NCBI GenBank assembly: GCA_046263255.1 | Contig: JBHELD010000014.1 | Location: forward strand, 1 to 64,000 | DNA: 64,000 nucleotides | From: JALZEG01 sp046263255 | Lineage (GTDB): Bacteria; Actinomycetota; CADDZG01; WHSQ01 | Reading direction: 5' to 3' | In this document: piece by piece, positions 50,987 to 59,581 of the stretch | Position numbering within the stretch: position 1 is the first letter of the stretch | Layout: each line of letters opens with the position of its first letter | Notes under the pieces: model-generated | Seen by the model: only the letters and a program-made list of their open reading frames with translations | Databases searched by the model: none | What the model was told of the DNA's origin: nothing | Made by a program: the position numbers and the translations under genes

Positions 50987-51322
50987 TCAGGGTAAGCGAG
51001 GGACGGTGGCCAGCAGCGCGACGGCGGCCAGCGCGAGCGTCGCCGCGTGCAGGATCGTCGCCTCGCGGCGCGTGCGCGTGAAGATGCGCTCCCGTTGCGC
51101 GCTGGTCCGCAGCCAGACGAGCTCGATCGCCGACAACGCCCCCACCGCCGCGGCGAACGCGGTCGCGGCGGCCGGCGCCGACAGCTCCTGCTCCTCGAAC
51201 CAGCGGTACGCGAGGAAGACCGCCAGAACCTTCAGCGCGAGCCTGAGCCGCTCGCGGAGGTCGAGAGGGGGCCGCAGCGCCTTCTTCTCGCGGTCCGTCT
51301 CCCACGGCCTCAGGCTCTTCAT
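50987..51322 (-). CDS. Small membrane protein, unknown
   Basis: A protein of 111 residues with a charged start (MKSLRPWETDREKKALRPPL) and two or three hydrophobic helices (LRLALKVLAVFLAYRWFEE, ATAFAAAVGALSAIELVW, AATLALAAVALLATVP). The ATG overlaps the upstream membrane-protein stop (ATGA), and the gene ends four bases before ffh. Its place between ftsY and ffh hints at a membrane-insertion role, but nothing in the sequence proves it. Confidence 0.6.
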   Translation of the reverse strand: MKSLRPWETDREKKALRPPLDLRERLRLALKVLAVFLAYRWFEEQELSAPAAATAFAAAVGALSAIELVWLRTSAQRERIFTRTRREATILHAATLALAAVALLATVPRLP

Positions 51323-51603
51323 GCGGAGTAGAGGAACAGCCCGAGGGCGACGAGGCCGACGCCGAGGACGACCTGTCCCACGATCAGCATCTCCGGCCGG
51401 TCGCGCCGCCAGAGCGTGTACCGGTCGACGAGAGCCCATCCCAGCGCGATCGTCCCGGCGCCCACCATCACGCCCGCCCCGAGCTCCTCGCGCTGGACGA
51501 GCAGGTACGCGCCGAACGCGATCACGACCACGACGATGCGCAGGAACATGCGATAGCGCTCGTCTATCGGGGGCTTTCGTTGCTCCGGCTGGGGCCTCGC
51601 CAT
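51319..51603 (-). CDS. Small membrane protein, unknown
   Basis: A protein of 94 residues: a hydrophilic start (MARPQPEQRKPPIDERYRMF) then three hydrophobic segments (LRIVVVVIAFGAYLLV, GVMVGAGTIALGWALV, LIVGQVVLGVGLVALGLFL). No family is recognised. It overlaps the next small membrane protein by four bases, so the pair is translationally coupled and probably works together. Confidence 0.6.
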   Translation of the reverse strand: MARPQPEQRKPPIDERYRMFLRIVVVVIAFGAYLLVQREELGAGVMVGAGTIALGWALVDRYTLWRRDRPEMLIVGQVVLGVGLVALGLFLYSA

Positions 51604-51621
51604 CGAATGCTCCTTCGCAAG

Positions 51622-52518
51622 CTACAGGTACCGCGCGAGACCCTCGCGCAACCGGAGGGGCTGCACGCCCAGACGCTCGGTCAACGCCGCGGTGTCCACC
51701 ACGCCCTCCTGGATCGCGAACTCGATCCCCTGCGGCGTCATCGGCGGGCTCGGCAGCAGCTTCAGCGGCGCGGTGCCGGCCTTGGCGAGCCATGCCGGGA
51801 CGGGCAGGACGGCCCGCCGCTTCCCCAGGACGTCGAGCAGCGTGTGGATGATCTCGGCCATCGTCATCACCTCGGGTCCGCCGATCTCGTAGACGGCGTC
51901 CCAGGCACCGCGCTCGAAGATCCTTCGGGCGGCCAGGGCGATGTCGCCCACCCAGACCGGCTGGACGCGCTGCGGCTTGGTCCCGAGCTGGGGGACGACC
52001 GGCGAGTAGCGCGCGATCGCGACGAACTTGTTGAGCGCGCGGTCCTCCGGCCCGTAGGCCCACGAGGGCCGGAGGATCGCCCACCTCAACCCGCTGCTCC
52101 GGACGGCCTGCTCGGCGCGTCCCTTCGCGCGATACCAGGGCTTGTCGCTCAGCGCGTCGGCGTTCGCGCCGCTTACGTAGAGGTAGTGGTCGACTCCCGC
52201 CTCCGCGGCCTCTGCGAGGAGGTTCTCCGTTCCCTCGCGGTCGTACCGGTCGTACGTGAGGCCCTTGCGCGGGACCTCCACGGGATGCTTCGGGAACTGG
52301 ACGGCGCCGGCCACGGCCTCTGCGCCGGCAAGCACCCCGGTCAACGAGCGCGGATCGGTGACGTCCGCCCTCACCGCGCCGGCTCGCTCCAGCTCCGGGA
52401 TCGCCGCGACGCCGCCCGGGTCGCGCGTGAGCACGGTGACGCTGTGGCCGGCGTCCATGAGGGACCGCGCTACGTGCCGGCCGATGAAGCCCGTCCCGCC
52501 GGCGACGACTACGTTCAC
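51622..52518 (-). CDS. NAD(P)-binding NmrA/epimerase-like protein
   Basis: A protein of 298 residues. NVVVAGGTGFIGRHVARSLM is the Rossmann nucleotide site, and YLYVSGANADALSDKPWYRAKG with a YxxxK-like arrangement follows. ILRPSWAYGPEDRALNKF is the substrate side. It resembles the complex I NDUFA9-like atypical SDRs and NmrA-type sensors. The activity is not predictable. The GTG start overlaps the ftsY stop (GTGA). Confidence 0.83.
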   Translation of the reverse strand: MNVVVAGGTGFIGRHVARSLMDAGHSVTVLTRDPGGVAAIPELERAGAVRADVTDPRSLTGVLAGAEAVAGAVQFPKHPVEVPRKGLTYDRYDREGTENLLAEAAEAGVDHYLYVSGANADALSDKPWYRAKGRAEQAVRSSGLRWAILRPSWAYGPEDRALNKFVAIARYSPVVPQLGTKPQRVQPVWVGDIALAARRIFERGAWDAVYEIGGPEVMTMAEIIHTLLDVLGKRRAVLPVPAWLAKAGTAPLKLLPSPPMTPQGIEFAIQEGVVDTAALTERLGVQPLRLREGLARYL

Positions 52519-53687
52519 GCCAGAAGAGCGTCCACGAACGTCTTGGGGTCGAACGGCTCGAGGTCGTCGATCCCTTCGCCGACGCCGATCAGCTTGATCG
52601 GGATCCCGAGGTCGCGCTCGATCGCGAGCGCGATCCCGCCCTTGGCCGTGCCGTCGAGCTTCGTGAGGACGATTCCGGTGACGCCGGCGGCCTCGGCGAA
52701 CTCCCGCGCCTGGACGAGGCCGTTCTGCCCGGCCGTCGCGTCGATGACGAGGAGCGTCTCGTGGACCGCCCCCTCCTTCTCGATCACGCGCCGCACCTTC
52801 GCGAGCTCGTCCATCAACGGCGTCTTCGTGTGGAGCCGTCCGGCCGTGTCGACGATCAGCACGTCGACGCCGCGGGCGCGGGCGTGCCGGTACGCGTCGA
52901 ACGCGACCGCGCCCGGATCCGCTCCCTGCTGGTGCTTCACGAGCTGCGCCCCCGACCGCTCGGCCCACACGCCGAGCTGCTCGTCGGCCGCGGCGCGAAA
53001 CGTGTCGGCCGCGGCGAGGCTGACCGAACGCCGGCGCTCCGTGAGGTCCCGGGCGAGCTTGCCGATGGTCGTCGTCTTGCCGGTGCCGTTCACGCCGACG
53101 ACGAGCCATACGGACGGCCCCTCGTCCACGAGGCTCCGCCCCCGGTCGCGGTCGAGGTCGAAGAGAGCGACGAGCTCCTCCGCGAGCAGCCCCTTCACCT
53201 CCGACGCCTCCGCGATCCGGCGCTCGCGGGCGCGGTCCTTCAGGTCGGCAGTGATGCGCGCCGCCGCCTCGACGCCCACGTCCGCCTGGATCAGCGCGGC
53301 CTCGACGTCCTCCCACGTCTCCTCGTCCCCCCGCCCTGCGGGGCCGAACGCGTCGGCGAGCCTGTCGGCGATGAACTTGCGGCTCTTCGCGAGCCGGTCG
53401 CGCAGCGTGGGCCGCGGCACCTCGACGGGCAGCGGCTCTTCCGGGGCCGCCTCGAGTGGCGGCGCCGCGACCGGAGGAGCCCCCTCCACGGGGGGCGTCG
53501 TGGTGACCGGCGGCGCCAGCGTCTCGACCGGCGGCTCGGCGACCGCGACTCCCCCGTCCGCGTCCTCGCGCGCGTCGCGACGCGGCGGCTCGTCGCGCGG
53601 CGCCCGCCGCGATAGGAATACCGCTCCGCCGGCGACGAGCAGCAGAGCGAGCGCGATGACGAGCTCGGGAACCATTCCCTCGGGCAT
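52515..53687 (-). CDS. ftsY: Signal recognition particle receptor FtsY
   Basis: A protein of 390 residues. An N-terminal membrane helix (VPELVIALALLLVAGGAVFL), usual in actinobacteria, is followed by a Pro/Glu-rich linker to about residue 90, the N domain, and the G domain with VVGVNGTGKTTTIGKLAR, AADTFRAAADEQL, DTAGRLHTK and TKLDGTAKGG. It docks SRP-ribosome complexes at the membrane. It follows smc by 28 bases. Confidence 0.96.
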   Translation of the reverse strand: MPEGMVPELVIALALLLVAGGAVFLSRRAPRDEPPRRDAREDADGGVAVAEPPVETLAPPVTTTPPVEGAPPVAAPPLEAAPEEPLPVEVPRPTLRDRLAKSRKFIADRLADAFGPAGRGDEETWEDVEAALIQADVGVEAAARITADLKDRARERRIAEASEVKGLLAEELVALFDLDRDRGRSLVDEGPSVWLVVGVNGTGKTTTIGKLARDLTERRRSVSLAAADTFRAAADEQLGVWAERSGAQLVKHQQGADPGAVAFDAYRHARARGVDVLIVDTAGRLHTKTPLMDELAKVRRVIEKEGAVHETLLVIDATAGQNGLVQAREFAEAAGVTGIVLTKLDGTAKGGIALAIERDLGIPIKLIGVGEGIDDLEPFDPKTFVDALLA

Positions 53688-53715
53688 GGGGCAAGGCTAA
53701 ACGCGCGCGCCCGCG

Positions 53716-56700
53716 CTAGGAGACGACGACGTCCTCCATCCGCTGCGCGACCACGTGCGAAACGCCGTCCATCCCCATCGAGACGCCGTAGAGGACGTCC
53801 GCCGCCTCCATCGTCCGCTTCTGGTGCGTCACGACCAGGATCTGTGCTCGCTCCTCGAGCTCCTCGACCAGCGCGAGGAAGCGCTGGAGGTTCACGTCGT
53901 CGAGGGCGGCCTCGACCTCGTCGAGCAGGTAGAAGGGCGAGGGGCGCGACCGGAAGATCGCGAACAGGAACGCGAGCGCGACGAGCGAGCGCTCGCCGCC
54001 CGAGAGCAGCGACAGCTTGCGGACGTTCTTGCCCGGGGGCCGCGCCTCGATCTCGATCCCGCTCGTGAGGACGTCGTCGGGGTTCGTCAGCTTGAGCTGC
54101 CCGGAGCCCCCGGGGAACAGCCGCTGGACGACGCCCTCGAACTCCGCGGCGACGTCGGCGAACGCCTGCGAGAACACCTCGACGATCGTCTCGTCGACCT
54201 CGGTCACGACCGCCATCAGGTCGCGCTTGGACGCGCGCAGGTCGCTCATCTGGGTCTCGAGGAAGGTCTCCCGCTCCGCGAGCTCCGCGTACTCCTCCGC
54301 CGCACGCGGGTTCACCGTCCCGAGACGCTTCATCTGTCGGTCCAGGTCCTCGACCCGGGCCCTCGCCTCGGCCTCGTCCTCGGTCTCGAACCGGCCGAGC
54401 CCGGCGAGGTTCTCCGGCGTCAGCCCCCACTCCTCGAGCGCCCGCTCGGCGACGGCGGCGGCGCGGGCGCGCGTCTCGGCGCGCCGGACCTCCGCCACGT
54501 TCCGGCGACGTGCGACCTCTTCCAAGCCCCGACCCAGCTCGCGCTCGCGCGCTCGCAGCCTCTCGAGCTGCGTCTCTCCCGCCCTCTGCCGCTCGCGCGC
54601 TCGGTCCGCGCGTTCGTCCGCGTCCCGCGCCCACGCGGCGGCGCGCGCCGCGGCGTCGGCGGCCGCGAACGCGACCTGCTCGGCCTGCCGCCGTTTGCGA
54701 TCCAGCGCCGCCCGCAGGTCCTCGAGGCCTTCGAGCGCCGCCTCGGCCTCGGCTATCCCGACCTCGGCTTCGCGCAACCGGATCCGCGCGGCTGCGGCGC
54801 GCTCCTCGGCCGCGCGCGCCGCGACCTCCTGCTCGGTCGCCGCCGCAGCCAGCGCGCCCGCGTTCTCCCGCGCCGTCGCCAGCCTGCGCTCGGCGGCCTC
54901 GCGCCGCTCGCGCGCGACCTCGACCGCCGCCTTCCTCTCCGGGAGCGCCGCGCGTTCTTCCGTCGCGGCCCGTTCGGCCGTCGCCAGCGCGTCGCGCGCG
55001 CGCGACAGCTCCTCGTCCAGCGCGGCGAGCTCGACCTCGCGAGCCTCGTGCCGCCGGCGCCGCCCCGCGAGGCGATCGGCAGCCGCCGACAGCAGCGCGT
55101 CGAGCCGGCGGAGCTCCTCGTCCTGGCGCGCGACCTCCTGCCAGCGGCGCTCGGCCTCCGCCTCGGCGTCGTCGAGGATCGCCGCGGCCTGCTCCTCTCC
55201 TGCCGTGGCGACCGCGGCCGACGCCTCGGCCGCTTCGAGCAGAGGCCGCAGCCGGACCCGCAGCTCCCCCGCGTCGGCGAACAGCACGTCCACCTCGCGC
55301 AGCGCCTCCAGACGCGCGCTCGCGGCGGCGCGCCCCGCTTGCGACGCGCCGAGCGACCCCTTGAGCAGGTCGGCTTTGTCCCGCGCCTCTTCGAGCGCGG
55401 CTTCGGCGGCGGCGGCCGCCTCGGTCACGCGGTCGAGCTCGGTCTCGAGAGCGGCGACCTCCTCCTCGGCCGCGGTCGTCTTGGTGGCGTCGGCCGCCAG
55501 CTCGCGCACCGCGACCTCGCGCCGCTCCTCGACTGCGGCCACGCGCGCCTCGATCGAGCCGAGCGTCGCGCGGCCCGCCGCCTCGCTTCCCTCGGCGCGG
55601 ACGAGCGCCTGCGTCGCAGCGGTCTCCTCGGACCGCGCCGCGCTGAGGATGGTCTCCTCGCCCGCCGCGGCCTCGGCGGCGCCGGAGGCCGCGCGCGCGG
55701 CCCCGGCGGCGCGCTCGCGCGCGTCGGCGGCGGCAGCGGCCAGGACCTCGGACTCGTTCGTCCAGCGAGAGCGCTCTCCGCCCAGGAGCCGGATCCTCTC
55801 GCGGTACCCCTCCTCGGTCTCGGCGGCGAGCCGCGCCGCTATCGTCTCGGCGCGCTCCGCGGCCAGCCGCCCCAGCGCGCGCAGCCTGTCGGACGAGCGG
55901 TGGATCGCGTGCGCCACCGACCGGGCCTCGTCGGCGGCCTCGGCGAGCTCGGGGCGTTGCGAGGCCGCGGTCTCGAGCCGTGCCCGCACGGCGTCGAGCT
56001 CCTCCGCCAGCAGCTCGGCGCGGCGGATCTCCGACGACACGTCCAGCCCGGCCTCGTCGCGGGCGAGCCTCGCCAGCTCGGTCGCGGCGAGCTTCTGTCG
56101 CAGGGCGACGTGCTCGGCGACCAGCTCGGAGTGCACCGCGGCGACCGACGCCTGGCGCTTGAGCGGCCGGATCGACCGCCTGAGCTCCGTCAGAACGTCG
56201 TTCAGGCGGGTCAGGTTGTCCTCGACGCGCTCGAGCTTCTTCAGCGCCCGGTCCTTGCGCCGGCGGTACTTCCCGATCTGCCCGGCCTCCTCGATGAACG
56301 ACCGGCGGTCCTCGGGCCGGGCCTGGAGCACGGCGTCGAGCTGCCCCTGGCCGACGACCGTGTGGATGCTGCGGCCGATGCCGGTGTCCGACAGGAGCTC
56401 CGCGACGTCGAGCAGACGGCAGGGAGCGCCGTTGATCCGGTACTCGGACGCGCCGGTGCGGTCGGTCGAGCGGCTGATCGTGACCTCCGAGAGGTCGAGC
56501 GGCAGGACGCCGGAGGCGTTGTCGAGCGTCAGGTCGACCTCGGCGATCCCGAGGCGGGAGCGTCCGGCGGACCCGGCGAAGATCACGTCCTCCATCGAGG
56601 CGCCGCGGAGGGTCGTCGGCGCCTGCGAGCCGAGGACCCAGGTCAGGGCGTCGGCGATGTTGGACTTTCCCGACCCGTTGGGGCCGACGATCACGTTCAC

Positions 56701-56775
56701 CCCGCGCTCGAACTCGAGGACCGTGGGGTTGGCGAACGACTTGAACCCGGAGAGCCGCAAGGACTTGACGTACAT
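53716..56775 (-). CDS. smc: Chromosome segregation ATPase SMC, apparently hinge-less
   Basis: A protein of 1019 residues, about 150 shorter than usual SMC. Both heads are intact: GFKSFANPTVLEFERGVNVI and GPNGSGKSNIADALTWVLGS at the start, then KLSLLSGGERSLVALAFLFA and FYLLDEVEAALDD near the end. The middle (about 165-860) is continuous Ala/Glu/Arg-rich coiled coil. The expected hinge (about 150 residues with conserved glycines) is not visible. A short break near residue 495 (VDVLFADAGELRVRLRPLL) may be the turn. Order and head sequences still fit SMC, beside ftsY. It should act in chromosome organisation. Confidence 0.9.
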   Translation of the reverse strand: MYVKSLRLSGFKSFANPTVLEFERGVNVIVGPNGSGKSNIADALTWVLGSQAPTTLRGASMEDVIFAGSAGRSRLGIAEVDLTLDNASGVLPLDLSEVTISRSTDRTGASEYRINGAPCRLLDVAELLSDTGIGRSIHTVVGQGQLDAVLQARPEDRRSFIEEAGQIGKYRRRKDRALKKLERVEDNLTRLNDVLTELRRSIRPLKRQASVAAVHSELVAEHVALRQKLAATELARLARDEAGLDVSSEIRRAELLAEELDAVRARLETAASQRPELAEAADEARSVAHAIHRSSDRLRALGRLAAERAETIAARLAAETEEGYRERIRLLGGERSRWTNESEVLAAAAADARERAAGAARAASGAAEAAAGEETILSAARSEETAATQALVRAEGSEAAGRATLGSIEARVAAVEERREVAVRELAADATKTTAAEEEVAALETELDRVTEAAAAAEAALEEARDKADLLKGSLGASQAGRAAASARLEALREVDVLFADAGELRVRLRPLLEAAEASAAVATAGEEQAAAILDDAEAEAERRWQEVARQDEELRRLDALLSAAADRLAGRRRRHEAREVELAALDEELSRARDALATAERAATEERAALPERKAAVEVARERREAAERRLATARENAGALAAAATEQEVAARAAEERAAAARIRLREAEVGIAEAEAALEGLEDLRAALDRKRRQAEQVAFAAADAAARAAAWARDADERADRARERQRAGETQLERLRARERELGRGLEEVARRRNVAEVRRAETRARAAAVAERALEEWGLTPENLAGLGRFETEDEAEARARVEDLDRQMKRLGTVNPRAAEEYAELAERETFLETQMSDLRASKRDLMAVVTEVDETIVEVFSQAFADVAAEFEGVVQRLFPGGSGQLKLTNPDDVLTSGIEIEARPPGKNVRKLSLLSGGERSLVALAFLFAIFRSRPSPFYLLDEVEAALDDVNLQRFLALVEELEERAQILVVTHQKRTMEAADVLYGVSMGMDGVSHVVAQRMEDVVVS

Positions 56776-56835
56776 GGCCCCTCAACCTAGCAGCGGCCCC
56801 AGCACGGTCCCCGGCATTAATCGCGCCTTAGCCCC

Positions 56836-57111
56836 CTACTTGATCTTGAACGTCTTCTCGTTCTTCGGGGGCTCCCGGTCCACCTGGACGCCCGCCACCC
56901 GGGCCCCCCTGGGACCGGCGCGGCACAGTCCGACGACCCGGTAGACCTCGTCGCGGGGACCCTCGAGCACGGCCTCGACGCGCCCGTCGCTGAGGTTGCG
57001 GACCCATCCGGTCACGCCCTGCTCGTTCGCCTTGTCCGCGATCGCCTGCCGGAAGTTCACTCCCTGCACGTCCCCGGACACGAACACGTGGACGCGAGTC
57101 CTATCTTCCAC
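56836..57111 (-). CDS. acyP: Acylphosphatase
   Basis: A protein of 91 residues. VHVFVSGDVQGVNFRQAIAD contains the phosphate-binding loop with Arg21, and GVTGWVRNLSDGRVEAVLEG contains catalytic Asn39. It hydrolyses acyl phosphates. The GTG start has a GGAGGAG Shine-Dalgarno. It lies between mutM and smc, as in Mycobacterium. Confidence 0.94.
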   Translation of the reverse strand: MEDRTRVHVFVSGDVQGVNFRQAIADKANEQGVTGWVRNLSDGRVEAVLEGPRDEVYRVVGLCRAGPRGARVAGVQVDREPPKNEKTFKIK

Positions 57112-57126
57112 TTCGACTCCTCCTGC

Positions 57127-57969
57127 TCACGACTGACATTGCGGACAGAAATAGGTGTGCGAGTCGCCGAACGGCTCTTTGACGATGTCGTTCCGGCACC
57201 TCCGGCAGAACTCACCCTCGCGGTCGTAGACCTTCAGCTCGAGCTGAAACGCCCCGGGGACGCCCTGGAGGTCGGTGAACGGGAGATCTCCCCACGAGGT
57301 CCCCCGCGCCTTGACCGCGTCCTGCAGGGTCTCCATCAACGCGCGGTACAGCCGCCGTACGTCCTGCGACGAGAGCTTGTTCGACGGGTGGTCGTGGCGG
57401 AGACCCGCCGCGAACAGGATCTCGTCGGAGTAGATCTTGCCGAGCCCGACGACGAAATCGTCGTCCATCAGCAGCTCCTTCAGCTCCTTCTTCCGCTCCT
57501 CGAGCAACGACGAGAAGTGGTGCCACGCGAGCGGCTGCTCGAGCGGGTCGATCGCTCCGCCGGTTTCCGTCAGCGCCGCGACCTCGTCCCTCGGGGCGGC
57601 GTAGACCTCCCCCTGCTTCGCGGGGTCCGAGAAGCGCAGGTGCCCGCCGATCGTGAACGCGATGACGACGTGGGTGTGGGTCGGGATCTCGTCGGAGGCG
57701 CTCGTCTTAAGGAGCTGCCCGGCGCGCCCGAGCTCGAAGACGAGCGTGCGGCCGTTGTCCAGCTCGAGCAGCAACGACTTCCCGCGGCGGTCGATCCGTT
57801 CGACCTTCGCGCCCAGCAGCAGCTCCTGGAAGTCTTTGCGCCGCCCGTGCCGGGCGATCGCCTTCATCGCGTTCGTCCCCGGACGCACCTCGGCCTCCCT
57901 GATCCGGCGCCCGACGATCTCCTTCTCCAGGTCGCGGCGGAGCACCTCGACCTCAGGAAGCTCGGGCAT
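57127..57969 (-). CDS. mutM: Formamidopyrimidine-DNA glycosylase
   Basis: A protein of 280 residues from the ATG giving MPELPEVEVLRRDLEKEIVG, where Pro2 is the nucleophile after Met removal and Glu3 the catalytic acid. An upstream in-frame start would bury Pro2. The H2TH region is DDDFVVGLGKIYSDEILFAA, and the C-terminal zinc finger is CRRCRND ... FCPQC. It excises 8-oxoguanine. AAGGAGGTG precedes the start. It overlaps the rnc end by 17 bases. Confidence 0.96.
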   Translation of the reverse strand: MPELPEVEVLRRDLEKEIVGRRIREAEVRPGTNAMKAIARHGRRKDFQELLLGAKVERIDRRGKSLLLELDNGRTLVFELGRAGQLLKTSASDEIPTHTHVVIAFTIGGHLRFSDPAKQGEVYAAPRDEVAALTETGGAIDPLEQPLAWHHFSSLLEERKKELKELLMDDDFVVGLGKIYSDEILFAAGLRHDHPSNKLSSQDVRRLYRALMETLQDAVKARGTSWGDLPFTDLQGVPGAFQLELKVYDREGEFCRRCRNDIVKEPFGDSHTYFCPQCQS

Positions 57970-58699
57970 CCGAAGCACCTCCTTGGAGCGCGCCCTCGTC
58001 CACCGCCGTCAGAGCCCGGCGGGCGGCGTCCTGCTCCGCCTCCTTCTTGCTGCGGCCGCGCCCGGTGGCGAGGAGCCGCCCCGCGACGTAGACGTCGGCC
58101 TCGAACCGCTTGTCGTGGTCGGGGCCGGAGCCGGTGACGCGGTACGAAGGGAGCGGGTGCCCGTCCGCCACCGCTTGCTCCTGGAGCTCCGCCTTCGGGT
58201 CGAACCGCACCCCGGTGGCCACGGCCGCGGCGATGCGCTCCTCGAAGATCGGGACGATCGCCTCCCGCACCGCGTCGAGCCCCCGATCGAGGTACACGGC
58301 CCCGACCACCGCCTCGAGCGCGTCGGCGAGCAGCGACACCTTGTCGCGCCCCCCGCCCAGCTCCTCGCCCTTTCCCAGCTTTATGTGCCGGCCGAGGTCG
58401 AGCTTGCGCGCGATGTCCGCGAGCGAGTGGGTGTTCACGACCGAGGCGCGCAGCGGCGCCATGACGCCCTCGGACAGCCCGGGATAGCGGTCGAAGATGA
58501 GGTCGGTGACGACCGCGCCGAGGATCGCGTCGCCGAGGAACTCCAGCCGCTCGTTGTGCTCGGTGGGTTTCGTGCCGGCCGCGCTCGCCGCCGGAGGTTC
58601 CGCGTTCTCGAACGCGTACGAACGGTGCGTCAGCGCAAGGTCGTAAAGGGGTCCGCCCCCCTCCGGGACGCCCAGGGCCGCGAGGCCTATCGCCGCTAC
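57953..58699 (-). CDS. rnc: Ribonuclease III
   Basis: A protein of about 248 residues. LYDLALTHRSYAFEN, HNERLEFLGDAILGAVVTDL (the signature motif), LLADALEAVVGAVYLD and the C-terminal dsRBD (DPKAELQEQAVADGH ... GRGRSKKEAEQDAARRAL) are complete. It cuts double-stranded RNA in rRNA and mRNA maturation. The start is unresolved: between the rpmF stop and ALTHRS no ATG, GTG or TTG lies in frame. I put the edge at the codon overlapping the rpmF stop. A CTG at 58675 would trim the first helix. Confidence 0.9.
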   Translation of the reverse strand, partial: VAAIGLAALGVPEGGGPLYDLALTHRSYAFENAEPPAASAAGTKPTEHNERLEFLGDAILGAVVTDLIFDRYPGLSEGVMAPLRASVVNTHSLADIARKLDLGRHIKLGKGEELGGGRDKVSLLADALEAVVGAVYLDRGLDAVREAIVPIFEERIAAAVATGVRFDPKAELQEQAVADGHPLPSYRVTGSGPDHDKRFEADVYVAGRLLATGRGRSKKEAEQDAARRALTAVDEGALQGGASDARAS

Positions 58700-58872
58700 T
58701 CCGTCTCGACGGCCTGCCGGCCTGCGTAGTGGCCGCAGTTCGGGCAGACGCGGTGGGGCAGCTTCGGCTGGCGGCACTGGGGGCACGACGCGTACGTCGG
58801 CGCCTCGCTCTTCCAGTGCGCGCGCCGCATCCTCATCTTCGACCTGGTCTTGCGCCGCTTGGGTACCGCCAT
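58696..58872 (-). CDS. rpmF: 50S ribosomal protein L32, zinc-binding form
   Basis: A protein of 58 residues: MAVPKRRKTRSKMRMRRAHW, then CPQCRQPKLPHRVCPNCG, the four-cysteine zinc ribbon, and ending YAGRQAVETE. GAGGAGG precedes the ATG. It lies between yceD and rnc as in most bacteria. Confidence 0.97.
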   Translation of the reverse strand: MAVPKRRKTRSKMRMRRAHWKSEAPTYASCPQCRQPKLPHRVCPNCGHYAGRQAVETE

Positions 58873-58882
58873 CGATCCTCCT

Positions 58883-59395
58883 CTACTGGTCCAGCTTCGT
58901 GCGCAGGGCTTCGAGCCCCGCCCACCTCGGATCCGCGTCGTCGGGGGCGCAGGTGCATTGGGCCTCGTTCAGGTTCTGGCCGCAGCCGGCGCAGTATCCT
59001 TTGCAGTCGGGCGAGCAGACCGGGTTGAGGGGCAGCGCGAGCACGATCGCGTCGCGCAGCATCGGCTCGAGGTCGATCTCGGTCCCTGCGACCGCGTACG
59101 AGTCCTCCTCAACCTCGTGCCCCGGGCCGGCGAAGAGCTCGCAGACCTCGACCGAGACCTCGGACGGGAACTCCGTGAGGCACCGGGAGCACTCCAGCGT
59201 CACTCCCGCCCGAGCCGTGCCGGTGATCAGGATCCCCTCGACGACGCTCTCTGCCCGGAGCCCGGCCTCGACCGGCGAGCCCGTCAGGCGGGCGAGGGCG
59301 ACCCCGGCGTCGGGCAGCGGCGCGGCGACGTGGACGTCCCGGTATTCACCGGGGCGCCCGAGGATGTCGACGACCGATTTGGTAAATCCCTGCAC
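58883..59395 (-). CDS. yceD: DUF177/YceD family protein
   Basis: A protein of 170 residues. LECSRCLTEFPSEVSVEVCE and PVCSPDCKGYCAGCGQNLNE are the two conserved cysteine clusters of DUF177. In E. coli YceD and its plant relatives are needed for 23S rRNA accumulation. It precedes rpmF by ten bases. The GTG start has AGGAG eight bases upstream. Confidence 0.92.
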   Translation of the reverse strand: MQGFTKSVVDILGRPGEYRDVHVAAPLPDAGVALARLTGSPVEAGLRAESVVEGILITGTARAGVTLECSRCLTEFPSEVSVEVCELFAGPGHEVEEDSYAVAGTEIDLEPMLRDAIVLALPLNPVCSPDCKGYCAGCGQNLNEAQCTCAPDDADPRWAGLEALRTKLDQ

Positions 59396-59471
59396 GCGCG
59401 CGACTCCTGAGATCCGCCGTGGAAAGTGGCCGGCGCGTGCGCCCGCGCCGGGCGTCGATGATACCAGAACG

Positions 59472-59497
59472 ACCTGTTTTACCAGGTTGTTCCAGGT
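59472..59497 (-). promoter_or_regulatory. Cluster of ACCTGG/CCAGGT repeats upstream of yceD-rpmF
   Basis: In the 186-base spacer before yceD the plus strand contains ACCTG, ACCAGG and CCAGGT within 26 bases, giving overlapping direct and inverted copies of an ACCTGG-like unit. A TATCAT -10-like hexamer lies just downstream on the minus strand. It is a candidate regulator-binding site for the ribosome-maturation operon. Confidence 0.35.
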
Positions 59498-59581
59498 GCC
59501 CCCGACCGTCGCGGTAGGCGACGTAGCCGACCGCCGCGGGCTCCGGATAGGACGGGATCGCTTGCGATCCCGTCGGAATCT

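Noticed and set aside
53755..56790. 1011-residue open frame opposite smc
   Set aside because: It is a shadow of a G+C-rich coiled-coil gene. The translation is Arg/Leu/Gly-rich without any domain, and smc itself has clear ATPase motifs.
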